From the NCBI GenBank assembly GCA_965267335.1, contig OZ253953.1, positions 3,224,001-3,288,000 on the forward strand: 64,000 nucleotides of DNA. The letters run 5' to 3'. How positions within the stretch are numbered: the first letter of the stretch is position 1; every line of letters starts with the position of its first letter. This stretch comes from G965267335 sp965267335. GTDB taxonomy: Bacteria > Bacteroidota > Bacteroidia > Cytophagales > JAAEPT01. The notes beneath the pieces were generated by a model. It made no database searches. It was given only the letters and a program-made list of their open reading frames with translations, and was not told the DNA's origin. Positions 7,608 through 15,902 of the stretch are shown here, one piece after another. The position numbers were made by a program, and so were the translations under genes.

Positions 7608-10004
7608 TTACTTGGTCAGGTATAGCTTTATTGTTTTTAGTCCATCATCCTTCTCCGGAGCTGAATAAGTAGGAGTACCTACCATAATGGTAAATTCTCC
7701 GGGTTCGGCAGTATATTCCATATCAATATCCCAAAAGGCTAATTCATCCTCTCCTATTTTAAAGCTCACCTTTTTCTCCTCCCCTGGTTCCAGATAAATT
7801 TTCTTAAAAGCCTTTAACTCCTTTACCGGACGAGTAACAGAGCTAATCTCATCCCGGATATAGACTTGCACGACTTCCTTAGAAGCAACTTCACCGGTAT
7901 TCTTAACCGTTACAGAGAGTTCGGTTGTTTCACCTTTCTTTATTTCTGACTTACTCAAAGCGAGATCTGAATATTCAAAAGCAGTATAGCTCAGCCCGTA
8001 GCCGAAGGTATATAGTGCTGAAACATCGTCAAACAAGTAACCTCTGCGCGCAGTAGGCTTGTAGTTGTAGTAGCATGGTATGTGCCCGACCGACCGTGGA
8101 ATAGAAATTGGTAGTCTTCCGCTTGGTGAAACATCTCCAAAAATCACGTCAGCAACCGCATCACCTGTCTCCTGCCCCATATACCAACACTCGAATATCG
8201 TTGGAACCTGTTCGGTCAACTCAGTTATGGCCAATGGCTTTCCATTAAACACCAATGCGATTATGGGCTTGCCCGTTGCTGCAAGTTTTTCGACCAATTC
8301 GTTTTGTTGTCCAACCATTTTTAAGTCAGTACGATCTCCAAGATGGCTTTCTGCCCAACCTTCTCGCGAGGTCAATTCATTTCCTCCAATACAAAGAATC
8401 ACAACATCCGATTGCTTCGCTACACGTACGGCTTCTGCAATTCTTGACGCATTATTCTCTGCGCTTTCAAGTTCAACCGGATCATTGTACCAACTTGCCG
8501 CGACTAGATTATCACCATCCATTACAGAGTCTTTGGTAACTTTACATCCTTCAGCATACCGAACGGTTAGCTTATCACCAACTTTGTTTCTAATTCCTTC
8601 AAGAACCGTTTTAAAGTACTTGGGATGATCACTATAGCCACCTAGCAATTCCCGGTCAGCATTTGGACCAATAACCGCAATACTCTTTAGGTCGGATATA
8701 TTCAGCGGAGCAAGGTTTTCTTCGTTCTTTAGTAGGACCATTGTTTCTTCAGCCGCCTGTAGTGCCAGTTTCGCATTTTCTTCAGTACCTACCGTTTTCT
8801 CCGCAAGCGATTCGTCTATATACGGGTTTTCAAAGAGCCCTAGTGCGAATTTATGCCGTAGAATTCTCTTTACAGCTTGGTCCAATACAGACTCATCCAA
8901 CTCACCCTCTTCTATAGCCTCTTTAAGGTACGGATACGAGTATGGATCTGGAAGCTCTATATCGACTCCACTCTTCAAAGCCAGAACAGCGGAGGCCTTG
9001 TAATCTTCGGCTACCTTGTGTCTTCTGTGTAATTCTTCAATTGCATAGTAATCAGAAACGACTACTCCTTTAAATCCCCATTCTTTTCTTAACACCTCAT
9101 TAAGTAACCAGTTACTACCGTGCGAAGGCACGCCATCAACTTCATTGTAGGAAGCCATTATGGAACTGACACCGCCTTCCTTTACACATACCTCAAAGGG
9201 ATACAAAAACTGTTCTCTTAAAATTCGCTTTGAAACGTTGACCGGTGAAATATTGTTACCAGACTCAGGTTGACCATGTGCGACAAAATGTTTCAAGCAA
9301 GCTAAAATATGTTGACCATCTACAGCCGTATCTCTTTGTCCCCCTTGAAACCCCTTTACAGCAGAAAGCCCCATTTGAGACACCAAATAAGGATCTTCTC
9401 CATAGGTCTCCTCAACCCGGCCCCAACGAGGCTCACGGGCAACATCAACGACAGGTGTAAGGGCAAGATGGGTCCCCCTGCTTCGGGCCTCTCTCGCGGT
9501 CATATCGAAAAGCGATTCGACCAACTCTGTATTCCAGGTACTGGCCAAACCAATGGGCTGTGAAAAACTCGTAGCATCCTTGGCTGCATGCCCATGTAAA
9601 CACTCCTCATGAAACAAAACAGGAATTCCCAATCTTGTTTGCTCTATGAAGTACTTTTGAATAGTATTGGTGACCTTCGCATTTTCGGCAGGAGTTTTTC
9701 TTTCACTGGGTCGTCCGATTTGTCCCAATCCGTTTTTGAGATATTTATCAGCTGAGTCAATGTTGAACTCACCATCTGAGTCATATATCTTCCTTTTATC
9801 CTGCCAGAAACACTGAACCTGCATTAACTTTTCTTCAAGGGTCATTTGAGCCAAAAGGCTCTCTACCCGATCGTTCAAGGGTGCGTTGGGATCTTTATAC
9901 AAATCGTTCGACAACGTACCCTCTTTGCTTGTAGTACCACAACCTGTAATTACTAATGAAACCAGTACTAATTGAAATATGACCAAACTATATTTTCGCA
10001 TCAT
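7608..10004 (-). CDS. GH3 family glycoside hydrolase lipoprotein, probable beta-xylosidase
   Basis: Releases terminal beta-linked xylose (or glucose) from oligosaccharides. The 798-residue protein has a lipoprotein signal peptide with lipobox ITGC (Cys22). The GH3 N-terminal TIM barrel shows HEECLHG (about residue 132), WGRVEETYGEDPYL, LKHFVAHG and the nucleophile Asp318 in VVVSDYYAIEEL. The alpha/beta sandwich domain follows (REGWAESHLGDR region) and then a C-terminal fibronectin-III-like domain from about residue 680. The HEECLHG motif is usual in GH3 xylosidases and related exo-enzymes, and the xylose context supports beta-xylosidase. Its own operator copy lies 28 bases upstream of the ATG. 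Confidence 0.88.
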   Translation of the reverse strand: MMRKYSLVIFQLVLVSLVITGCGTTSKEGTLSNDLYKDPNAPLNDRVESLLAQMTLEEKLMQVQCFWQDKRKIYDSDGEFNIDSADKYLKNGLGQIGRPSERKTPAENAKVTNTIQKYFIEQTRLGIPVLFHEECLHGHAAKDATSFSQPIGLASTWNTELVESLFDMTAREARSRGTHLALTPVVDVAREPRWGRVEETYGEDPYLVSQMGLSAVKGFQGGQRDTAVDGQHILACLKHFVAHGQPESGNNISPVNVSKRILREQFLYPFEVCVKEGGVSSIMASYNEVDGVPSHGSNWLLNEVLRKEWGFKGVVVSDYYAIEELHRRHKVAEDYKASAVLALKSGVDIELPDPYSYPYLKEAIEEGELDESVLDQAVKRILRHKFALGLFENPYIDESLAEKTVGTEENAKLALQAAEETMVLLKNEENLAPLNISDLKSIAVIGPNADRELLGGYSDHPKYFKTVLEGIRNKVGDKLTVRYAEGCKVTKDSVMDGDNLVAASWYNDPVELESAENNASRIAEAVRVAKQSDVVILCIGGNELTSREGWAESHLGDRTDLKMVGQQNELVEKLAATGKPIIALVFNGKPLAITELTEQVPTIFECWYMGQETGDAVADVIFGDVSPSGRLPISIPRSVGHIPCYYNYKPTARRGYLFDDVSALYTFGYGLSYTAFEYSDLALSKSEIKKGETTELSVTVKNTGEVASKEVVQVYIRDEISSVTRPVKELKAFKKIYLEPGEEKKVSFKIGEDELAFWDIDMEYTAEPGEFTIMVGTPTYSAPEKDDGLKTIKLYLTK

Positions 10005-10032
10005 TTTTTAGATTTAATAATTAAATATAAAT

Positions 10033-10057
10033 ACTTAGTGTAAATAATACAATAAGT
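10033..10057. promoter_or_regulatory. 25-bp operator, copy 2 (upstream of the GH3 gene)
   Basis: ACTTAGTGT, 7 bases (AAATAAT), ACAATAAGT: one mismatch from perfect symmetry and the same 7-base spacer as the copies at 6075 and 13113. It sits in the 60-base gap between the GH26 stop and the GH3 start, giving GH3 a promoter of its own. Confidence 0.8.
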
Positions 10058-10064
10058 AAATTAT

Positions 10065-11198
10065 TTATCTTCTGTATCCCCCTCTATCTTTCTGGTTCTT
10101 ACCCGTATAACCCAGACTCTTGAATAAAGTGTCGGAAGCATGAAGCCACTTCTCCTTCTGTATCTCTGATCTCCATTTTGATAAAATGAATTTGTTCGCT
10201 TCTACACGGGTATCTCCCCAATATCCTTGTTTATACGGAGCCCCCCACATTGGTTGGGCATCCCAATTACAATTGATATATGCCACCGCTTTAATTACAT
10301 CCGAGTTTTTATCTATGTATTCAAAATACGGCACGAACCATTCTTCCCAAATTTCTTCAGGCTTCTTTTTTAGACTTCCTGTCCCTGGTTCACCATTGTA
10401 TATTTTGGCAATGTTCTTCTTCCTCCTATTGTATAGATCATACCCCTGTGGGGCTGACTCGGCCACCATAACCGGCTTTGCATGCTGGCGGGCAAAGTCT
10501 AGCAACTCATTGGTCAATCGATACTGTGTGGAATCATTCAGAAACCAACTATAGGCCATCCAATCAACGTATTCATCTCCTGGGTACCAAACCGATATAT
10601 CTTCATGCTTCCCATCCATAATTTCATCAACTGGCGAAGTACAAGCCTGCCAAACGGTAGCACAATTCTCGACACTAATACTATCAAATATGTCCTTAAT
10701 CCTACGCCAGGCGGACACGAACTTATCTGGATCGTAATGGTTCCATGCCCCATCGAACTCATACCCTATTCTCAAAAAAACGGGTCTGTTTCTAGACTTG
10801 ATCCACTGCCCCAACTCAATAATCTTATCATCCAATGTTCCAGAATTGATATTTGACAGCTGATCGACCATATAAAGCCCTATGGAAATCACGGCATTTC
10901 TATATTTCGGATTCTCCGCAATGCATTGGCCACACACATCTCCACCACCCCAGTTGGTCATCTTTTTAAGACCCGCAAGGGAAGGTAAACTCGTATAAAA
11001 GGTAACTCCTCCCGGGTTACTGGCTACATTCTCATAATATCCATCATTGTTGGGAGATGGAAACCCACCAATCGCTCCCAGGTCCTGCCCAAGAACAAGA
11101 AGCTGTTTCCCTCCATCCGGAACAAACTTGCCTTCGATCTCTTGCGCATGAACATTCATTGTAGAGATAAAGAAGATAATATGGACTACTTTTTTCAT
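10065..11198 (-). CDS. secreted GH26 glycoside hydrolase, probable beta-1,3-xylanase
   Basis: An endo-acting polysaccharide hydrolase, 377 residues with a signal peptide (MKKVVHIIFFISTMNVHAQ). The GH26 TIM barrel shows the acid/base Glu147 in FLRIGYEFDGAWNHYDPD and the nucleophile Glu247 in KPVMVAESAPQ. From memory of the family, the segments VLGQD, WYPGDEYVDW, EEIWEEWFVPYFEYI, AYINCNWDAQPMWGAPY and GYWGDTRVEAN match the beta-1,3-xylanase branch of GH26 known from marine Vibrio and Alcaligenes, not the mannanase branch. The ATG at 11198 is preferred over a TTG three codons earlier. It follows the receptor gene by 22 bases, so the two are probably one transcript. Substrate call is inference. 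Confidence 0.75.
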   Translation of the reverse strand: MKKVVHIIFFISTMNVHAQEIEGKFVPDGGKQLLVLGQDLGAIGGFPSPNNDGYYENVASNPGGVTFYTSLPSLAGLKKMTNWGGGDVCGQCIAENPKYRNAVISIGLYMVDQLSNINSGTLDDKIIELGQWIKSRNRPVFLRIGYEFDGAWNHYDPDKFVSAWRRIKDIFDSISVENCATVWQACTSPVDEIMDGKHEDISVWYPGDEYVDWMAYSWFLNDSTQYRLTNELLDFARQHAKPVMVAESAPQGYDLYNRRKKNIAKIYNGEPGTGSLKKKPEEIWEEWFVPYFEYIDKNSDVIKAVAYINCNWDAQPMWGAPYKQGYWGDTRVEANKFILSKWRSEIQKEKWLHASDTLFKSLGYTGKNQKDRGGYRR

Positions 11199-11220
11199 AT
11201 GCTTCAATTTAAAACAAACA

Positions 11221-13077
11221 TTAAGCCGGAACTACATTGGATTCGTTTAATACCAACTCCTTCCAATCATTGAGGTTTACTTTTTGGCTTTTAAGATTGC
11301 GTAAACGTTCCTGTACCTTTTTAACAAAATGATGGCAGGTACTCAATCTCAAATCTATCTCATTGGAAACTGCCGTTGGAGAAACCGGCTCCTTTTGTTT
11401 GAAGACCAGGTAGGTGAGGTAAAATGCTTTTTGTAGAGGAAATTTAAGCGACTTAAATAAAGTCATATTGGTGACCGATTCATCGAAAGTACACCTGGTA
11501 CACCTTCTTGACCGAAAAGACTTACCAGCACAATAACTATCGTGACCACATTTTTTGCACTCATATCCATTTTGCCATTTCATTTCCGCTATGGCTATCA
11601 TACAGGATTCTTTTGTCGGATATACCTCAGTAAACTCCTCATAGCTCACCGTCTTACCTGAAGTCAATTGAGTGGCTATTGTTTTTACTTCATTCTTTAA
11701 TTTCCTGTTTGCCAAATCAAGCTGCACATTCATCTTGCTAATTTCTAATTGCTGCTGTTGTAGTTGCTCGTTAGCAACCTTAAGTTGTTCCGCCAGATCT
11801 GTTAATTCTTGTGTCCTTTCATCAACCCGCATCTCAAGCTCCCTATTTACTTTATCTTTTAATTTTTCTTTTTCCACTGATTCTTCCAGCAGTCGATTGA
11901 GCGTCAGCTCTCGTTCCTCCTTCAGCAATTTAAGTCTATGCCCCAAGGCAACTGACAGGACAATCACCTCAATCATAACACCGATATTGAGTGAGTATAT
12001 TGTAAAAAGGTTGTTGAATGCAGAGATTCCTATTTCCCTCAATAACAAAAAAGCGAGCCCTATAAAAACAAAAGCATATGCTGTAAGGAAATACTTAGAC
12101 GCTTGCTCATTTCTTAAAAAGGACCGAATCGCTGCAACAAAGATGAGCACAAAGGGAACAGGGTAAAGTACTGAGCGACTCAATACCCTTAGAAAAGGAT
12201 CGTCCAAAAAAATAAAAATTGCCGTTGCATAGAGAACGTAACTTACGGTCGCATACTGAAGTACTTTATATATCCGAGTCTGTTTTTCCTTTAGCTCAAG
12301 GAACTTAGCTGAATACAACACAAAACTAACCAGTAAGAGTATTGGACTCAGGTTGCTGGTCCATAGGCTGAATCCAGGTAGATCAGGCCATAAATATTGA
12401 AAACCTAGCCCGTCTTCAGAAAGGAACAACAATATAGCACTGAAAACATAGAGTACATACCAAAGATAAACTGACTCTTTAGTTGAAGAATAAATAAAGA
12501 GATTATAGAGCATCATAATCAGTAATACTCCGTAAAAAACCCCCAACAAATAATATTCACTCAGCGCGTAACTCGTGAAATATTGACTGGAACAAACTCT
12601 TAGCAGAATAGGATTTCTGAGGCTCGACTTTACTTTAATATAGAAATAAGGTGATCTCTGGTTCCGTGTTAGATTGAGGTCAAAGATGAAATTTTTGTGT
12701 GGGTAGTCACGTGCCTCGAACTGGTGCTTCAATCCTACATTTGATCGGGTATAAGTTTGAGATTCTTTGTCGTATTGATAAAACTGAAAATCATCGATAT
12801 GCGGGTCCTGATTCTCCAGAATCCAATGACGCTTTTCTGTTGTAAGATCCACTATCTTAAACCGAAACCAATACGTTTGATGGATATCCTTAACGCGTAG
12901 TGCCCCCCGATCTACTGCTTTGAATTCCATACTCATCACCTGATCAAGCCCATGGTTTCCGGCAGAATCCACCAACACTTCCAGCTGATCCGCAGCTATT
13001 GGATAATCAGCCACAGAATCGTGTAATATAATGAGTGTCGGTTGAGCTCTACAGTAGATCTCAACAAGAAATAACAA
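11221..13077 (-). CDS. 7TMR-DISM membrane receptor fused to an IS1595-transposase-like zinc-ribbon/helix domain
   Basis: An about 618-residue receptor. After a signal peptide comes an extracytoplasmic beta-rich 7TMR-DISM ligand domain (about residues 20-165), then seven membrane helices (about 172-380), a coiled coil (about 385-470), and an unusual tail (about 480-600). The tail has YPTKESCMIAIAEMKWQNGY, CKKC (507/510), CTRC (526/529), SVTNMTLFKSLKFPLQKAFYLTYLV and a helix-turn-helix-like end. This is the architecture of the N-terminal zinc ribbon of IS1595 transposases, without the DDE nuclease. The tail presumably binds DNA or a partner. TTG 13077 is the only listed start, but the frame is open to 13110; a non-ATG start near 13101 would give a better signal peptide (KYLLKISLLFLVEIYCRAQ). 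Operator copy 3 lies just upstream; GH26 follows. Confidence 0.85.
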   Translation of the reverse strand: MLFLVEIYCRAQPTLIILHDSVADYPIAADQLEVLVDSAGNHGLDQVMSMEFKAVDRGALRVKDIHQTYWFRFKIVDLTTEKRHWILENQDPHIDDFQFYQYDKESQTYTRSNVGLKHQFEARDYPHKNFIFDLNLTRNQRSPYFYIKVKSSLRNPILLRVCSSQYFTSYALSEYYLLGVFYGVLLIMMLYNLFIYSSTKESVYLWYVLYVFSAILLFLSEDGLGFQYLWPDLPGFSLWTSNLSPILLLVSFVLYSAKFLELKEKQTRIYKVLQYATVSYVLYATAIFIFLDDPFLRVLSRSVLYPVPFVLIFVAAIRSFLRNEQASKYFLTAYAFVFIGLAFLLLREIGISAFNNLFTIYSLNIGVMIEVIVLSVALGHRLKLLKEERELTLNRLLEESVEKEKLKDKVNRELEMRVDERTQELTDLAEQLKVANEQLQQQQLEISKMNVQLDLANRKLKNEVKTIATQLTSGKTVSYEEFTEVYPTKESCMIAIAEMKWQNGYECKKCGHDSYCAGKSFRSRRCTRCTFDESVTNMTLFKSLKFPLQKAFYLTYLVFKQKEPVSPTAVSNEIDLRLSTCHHFVKKVQERLRNLKSQKVNLNDWKELVLNESNVVPA

Positions 13078-13112
13078 TGATATTTTTAACAGGTACTTAA
13101 TGATTAATTTTT

Positions 13113-13137
13113 ACTTAGTGTAATTTATACACTAACT
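13113..13137. promoter_or_regulatory. 25-bp operator, copy 3 (upstream of the receptor-GH26 pair)
   Basis: ACTTAGTGT, 7 bases (AATTTAT), ACACTAACT: one mismatch from perfect symmetry and identical spacer length to copies 1 and 2. It lies 35 bases from the TTG at 13077 and 11 bases from the alternative start at 13101. It places the membrane receptor and GH26 under the same regulator as xylB and GH3. Confidence 0.8.
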
Positions 13138-13218
13138 TGATAATGCGCAAGCATATCCCTAAATAATTTTGTCCTGATATATCACTTAACTATAGGATAG
13201 TATCAAAAAAAAATAGGC

Positions 13219-14091
13219 TTAAGCACCTGGATAGGGTATATAGGTATCGTCACCAATAATTTTAGGAAACCCCTTTTGTTTCCAGTCTTCAATTGCTTCA
13301 TTCAATCTAAGCTTACTACTCGAAACAAAGTTCCAATCAATGTAGCGTTTCTCTGGAAAAGATTCTCCTCCCAGTACGATCAGACGAGACCCGGCTGACA
13401 CCTTAATATCAGTCATCTCTTCCTCTTTAGCAACCAACATATTCCCTGATTCAATCAGGTTATCACAGGCCTTAACAGAACCCTTTGTTACAATTATAGC
13501 CACCTCTCCCTTTACCTGATTTGAAAGATTTAGTGTATACTCTTCACTTGACAACAGTTCAAACATAAACATTGATGAGTACACAGGTAGTTGGGCTTTT
13601 CTTTTGAAAGCCTCACCAATAAGTAGCCTGTAAGTAACTCCTCCCTCCTTCCATTCCGGCACTTCCTCACTACCTACATGATAAAACTCGGGTTCCATCA
13701 TTTCCTTATCCTTTGGTAGTGCAATCCATATCTGATAACCATGCATGGTCCAGGTACCTTGACGCATATCTTCCGGAGTTCTCTCCGTATGTGTGATCCC
13801 TTTTCCGGCTACCATTAAATTCACCCCTCCTGGCTTAATGCGTTGAACTGTACCTATACTGTCCTGGTGCATAATTTCCCCCTCCAGGAGGTAGGTCAGA
13901 GTACAAAGCCCTACATGAGGGTGTTGATCAACGTCTACATACTTATCGGGACCCAGCGTAGCCGGCCCCATGTGATCAACAAAAATAAATGGACCTACCA
14001 TTCTTTTCCTCGCAAAAGGCAGCAACCGACCAACGAGAAAGTCTCCAATATCTCTGCTACGCTCTTCTATGATTAACCCTCGATTAGACAT
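13219..14091 (-). CDS. pirin family protein
   Basis: A bicupin of the pirin family, 290 residues from the ATG at 14091; an upstream in-frame GTG at 14124 would add 11 residues that do not resemble the family. Pirins bind a metal through the N-terminal cupin. The expected ligands are visible in FVDHMGPATLGPD, DVDQHPHVGLCTLTYLLEGEIMHQDS and the Glu of GITHTERTPE. Some pirins act as quercetin dioxygenases, others as redox-responsive co-regulators; no choice can be made here. The stop lies close to the receptor promoter region, and the 18-bp palindrome at 14145-14162 lies upstream. Confidence 0.9.
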   Translation of the reverse strand: MSNRGLIIEERSRDIGDFLVGRLLPFARKRMVGPFIFVDHMGPATLGPDKYVDVDQHPHVGLCTLTYLLEGEIMHQDSIGTVQRIKPGGVNLMVAGKGITHTERTPEDMRQGTWTMHGYQIWIALPKDKEMMEPEFYHVGSEEVPEWKEGGVTYRLLIGEAFKRKAQLPVYSSMFMFELLSSEEYTLNLSNQVKGEVAIIVTKGSVKACDNLIESGNMLVAKEEEMTDIKVSAGSRLIVLGGESFPEKRYIDWNFVSSSKLRLNEAIEDWKQKGFPKIIGDDTYIPYPGA

Positions 14092-14144
14092 ATCTTTTCT
14101 TTTAAAGTTATGAAGTTCCTCCACAATATTCCTATAACCAGGCT

Positions 14145-14162
14145 ATCCGTAAAAATACGGAT
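14145..14162. promoter_or_regulatory. 18-bp palindrome in the pirin/HPP divergent promoter region
   Basis: ATCCGTA, AAAA, TACGGAT forms a perfect inverted repeat between the divergent pirin and HPP genes, without a following T-run on either strand that would make it a terminator. It could be an operator for the pirin gene. No second copy was noticed in the window. Confidence 0.35.
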
Positions 14163-14247
14163 GCAATACCCCACTATTTTTTGGTAGATAAACAAAAATA
14201 TAGAGTGATTAGATTGTAGTAAGAATCATTATGCACAAGGTCAAATC

Positions 14248-14802
14248 ATGTCAAAGCCAAATCAGCAAAAAAGATGGCGAAGAAAGGTAAGGTATATAAT
14301 CTACCGGCAAACACTTATTGAACCAATCGACCACCTCACCACGTTTATTGGTGCGTTTCTCGGAATAGGACTGATTGGCTATTTACAAAACATAAGGCTA
14401 GAAAGTCATGATAATCTTTTTCTGATTGGTTCCTTCGGGGCATCGGCCGTACTTGTTTATGGAATTAGCAATAGTCCTTATTCACAACCACGAAATTTAA
14501 TTGGTGGACACCTGATTGGTGCCGTTGTCGGAGTGTCGATCAACCTACTTTTAGGACATACTGGTATAGAATGGCTTCCAGCCGCATTGGCCGTTTCTTC
14601 CTCAATTGTACTGATGCAAATGACAAAAACACTACATCCTCCAGGGGGAGCTACTGCATTAATTGCTTGCATTGGAAGTGAAAAGGTTAAGGCTCTGGGT
14701 TACTGGTTCTGCATAAATCCGGTTCTCGTAGGAGCTCTCATTCTCTTTACGGTAGCCCTGATCACCCATAACATTCGAACACATCGCTCATATCCAAGAT
14801 AA
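14248..14802 (+). CDS. HPP family membrane protein
   Basis: A 184-residue integral membrane protein with about five helices. The family signature LHPPGGATALIA is present (around residues 130-142), as are SFGASAVLVYG and QPRNLIGGHLIGAVVGVSINLL. HPP proteins have been linked to nitrite transport in some phototrophs; the bacterial function is otherwise unsettled. It ends exactly one base before the convergent PAS gene stop, so the two genes abut tail to tail with no spacer and no terminator. Confidence 0.85.
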   Translation: MSKPNQQKRWRRKVRYIIYRQTLIEPIDHLTTFIGAFLGIGLIGYLQNIRLESHDNLFLIGSFGASAVLVYGISNSPYSQPRNLIGGHLIGAVVGVSINLLLGHTGIEWLPAALAVSSSIVLMQMTKTLHPPGGATALIACIGSEKVKALGYWFCINPVLVGALILFTVALITHNIRTHRSYPR

Positions 14803-15588
14803 TTATTGTGGGGTACTATATTTTCTATCAATGAGATAAAACATCAGTTTGGTAACGACCCATTCTATCGGTACTAACATAAGTATAATAGTTATAAGAG
14901 CCGCGATGTGCAGATAAAGAGGAAAGACCTGGCCTTGCTGCTCCAAAGGAATCATTATTGCCTCAAATATTAAACAAAGGACAACTACCACTCCTAACGC
15001 TATAAAAGTAGCTCTTCTTGTTATTCGTCCACGGTTCTTCTCTTTCAATAGTTCTATCAGTTCATCTTTTTGATCCTGTATAACGAGTTTTTGTTCCTTA
15101 AGCTTTCTGGTTCGTTCTTTCACTTTTATTTCAAGTGTTTTATTTAGCTCGGAAAGCTCCTTGTTCTGATGAATTATTTTTTCCCTGTTCTGTTTGAGTT
15201 CAGTAATATCAGTCACAAATCCTTCGTAATAGAGAAAGATTCCGGAGTCATCGTATACTGATCGTACGCTTTCATGAATCCATTTATGCTCTCCGTCCTT
15301 AGTTCGAATTTCTGCTTCAAAGTTGCGGACCTTCTTTCGCCTGGACATTTCATTTTTGAACCGATCTCGCATTCCTGGATCAACATACAGTTGGTCTGCA
15401 ATGTTCCTTACTGACATAATGAGTTCTTCCGGTGACTCGTAGCCATATATTTCAGCTAACGCTTTGTTTACCATCATGTAACTACCGTCTACTGTTGATA
15501 TAAAAATACCCTCTTCTGCACTACCCACAAGATCATCATATGAGATATTCAAACTGGTTACTGAGGCAATATTATCGTTTACAATCAT
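14803..15588 (-). CDS. PAS-domain protein with coiled coil and two C-terminal membrane segments
   Basis: A 261-residue protein: one PAS domain with PAC motif (about residues 12-135, including GYESPEELI and FVTDITELKQNREKI), a coiled coil (about 136-190), then two hydrophobic helices (about 195-250) joined by a short loop. There is no histidine kinase, GGDEF or other output domain. A sensor anchored by its C-terminus with the PAS domain in the cytoplasm is implied. It may signal by partner binding or be a leftover of a larger sensor. No recognised partner lies beside it. An AT-rich gap of 314 bases precedes it. Confidence 0.75.
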   Translation of the reverse strand: MIVNDNIASVTSLNISYDDLVGSAEEGIFISTVDGSYMMVNKALAEIYGYESPEELIMSVRNIADQLYVDPGMRDRFKNEMSRRKKVRNFEAEIRTKDGEHKWIHESVRSVYDDSGIFLYYEGFVTDITELKQNREKIIHQNKELSELNKTLEIKVKERTRKLKEQKLVIQDQKDELIELLKEKNRGRITRRATFIALGVVVVLCLIFEAIMIPLEQQGQVFPLYLHIAALITIILMLVPIEWVVTKLMFYLIDRKYSTPQ

Positions 15589-15902
15589 TTTATATTTTTT
15601 TAATAAAAAATTATAAATTCAATCATATAGACATATAATTATTGTAATTAACGAATAATACACTAATGGGTTTAATAGTTTCGATAGATTATTATTATGA
15701 ATCGATGAATACGATTACAGAGCAGATCATTTTTAACGAATAACTATTCTAAGCGAAGAAAGAACAAGCTTATATTCGAAAATAGGAAACTAAAAAATGC
15801 ACCCGATTGCTCAAGGTGCACTTTATCTGTAAACTTATCTGACCACAAAGAGTATAAATCAGCTATCTCTATTATACTCAATTGGGAAACAAGGTATTGC
15901 CG
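15589..15902. other. 314-bp intergenic region
   Basis: AT-rich spacer between the PAS gene and the small lipoprotein gene. Apart from the terminator hairpin at 15792-15820 no gene, RNA or repeat is recognised; the half nearest the PAS gene presumably holds its promoter. Confidence 0.6.
15792..15820 (-). terminator. rho-independent terminator of the small lipoprotein gene
   Basis: On the minus strand TGCACC, an 11-base loop, GGTGCA is followed by a T-run (ATTTTTTAG). It lies 83 bases beyond the stop of the gene at 15903. Confidence 0.7.

Noticed and set aside
11672..12166. 164-codon Ser-rich open frame antisense to the receptor gene.
   Set aside because: Shadow of the coiled-coil and membrane region; low-complexity translation with no domain.
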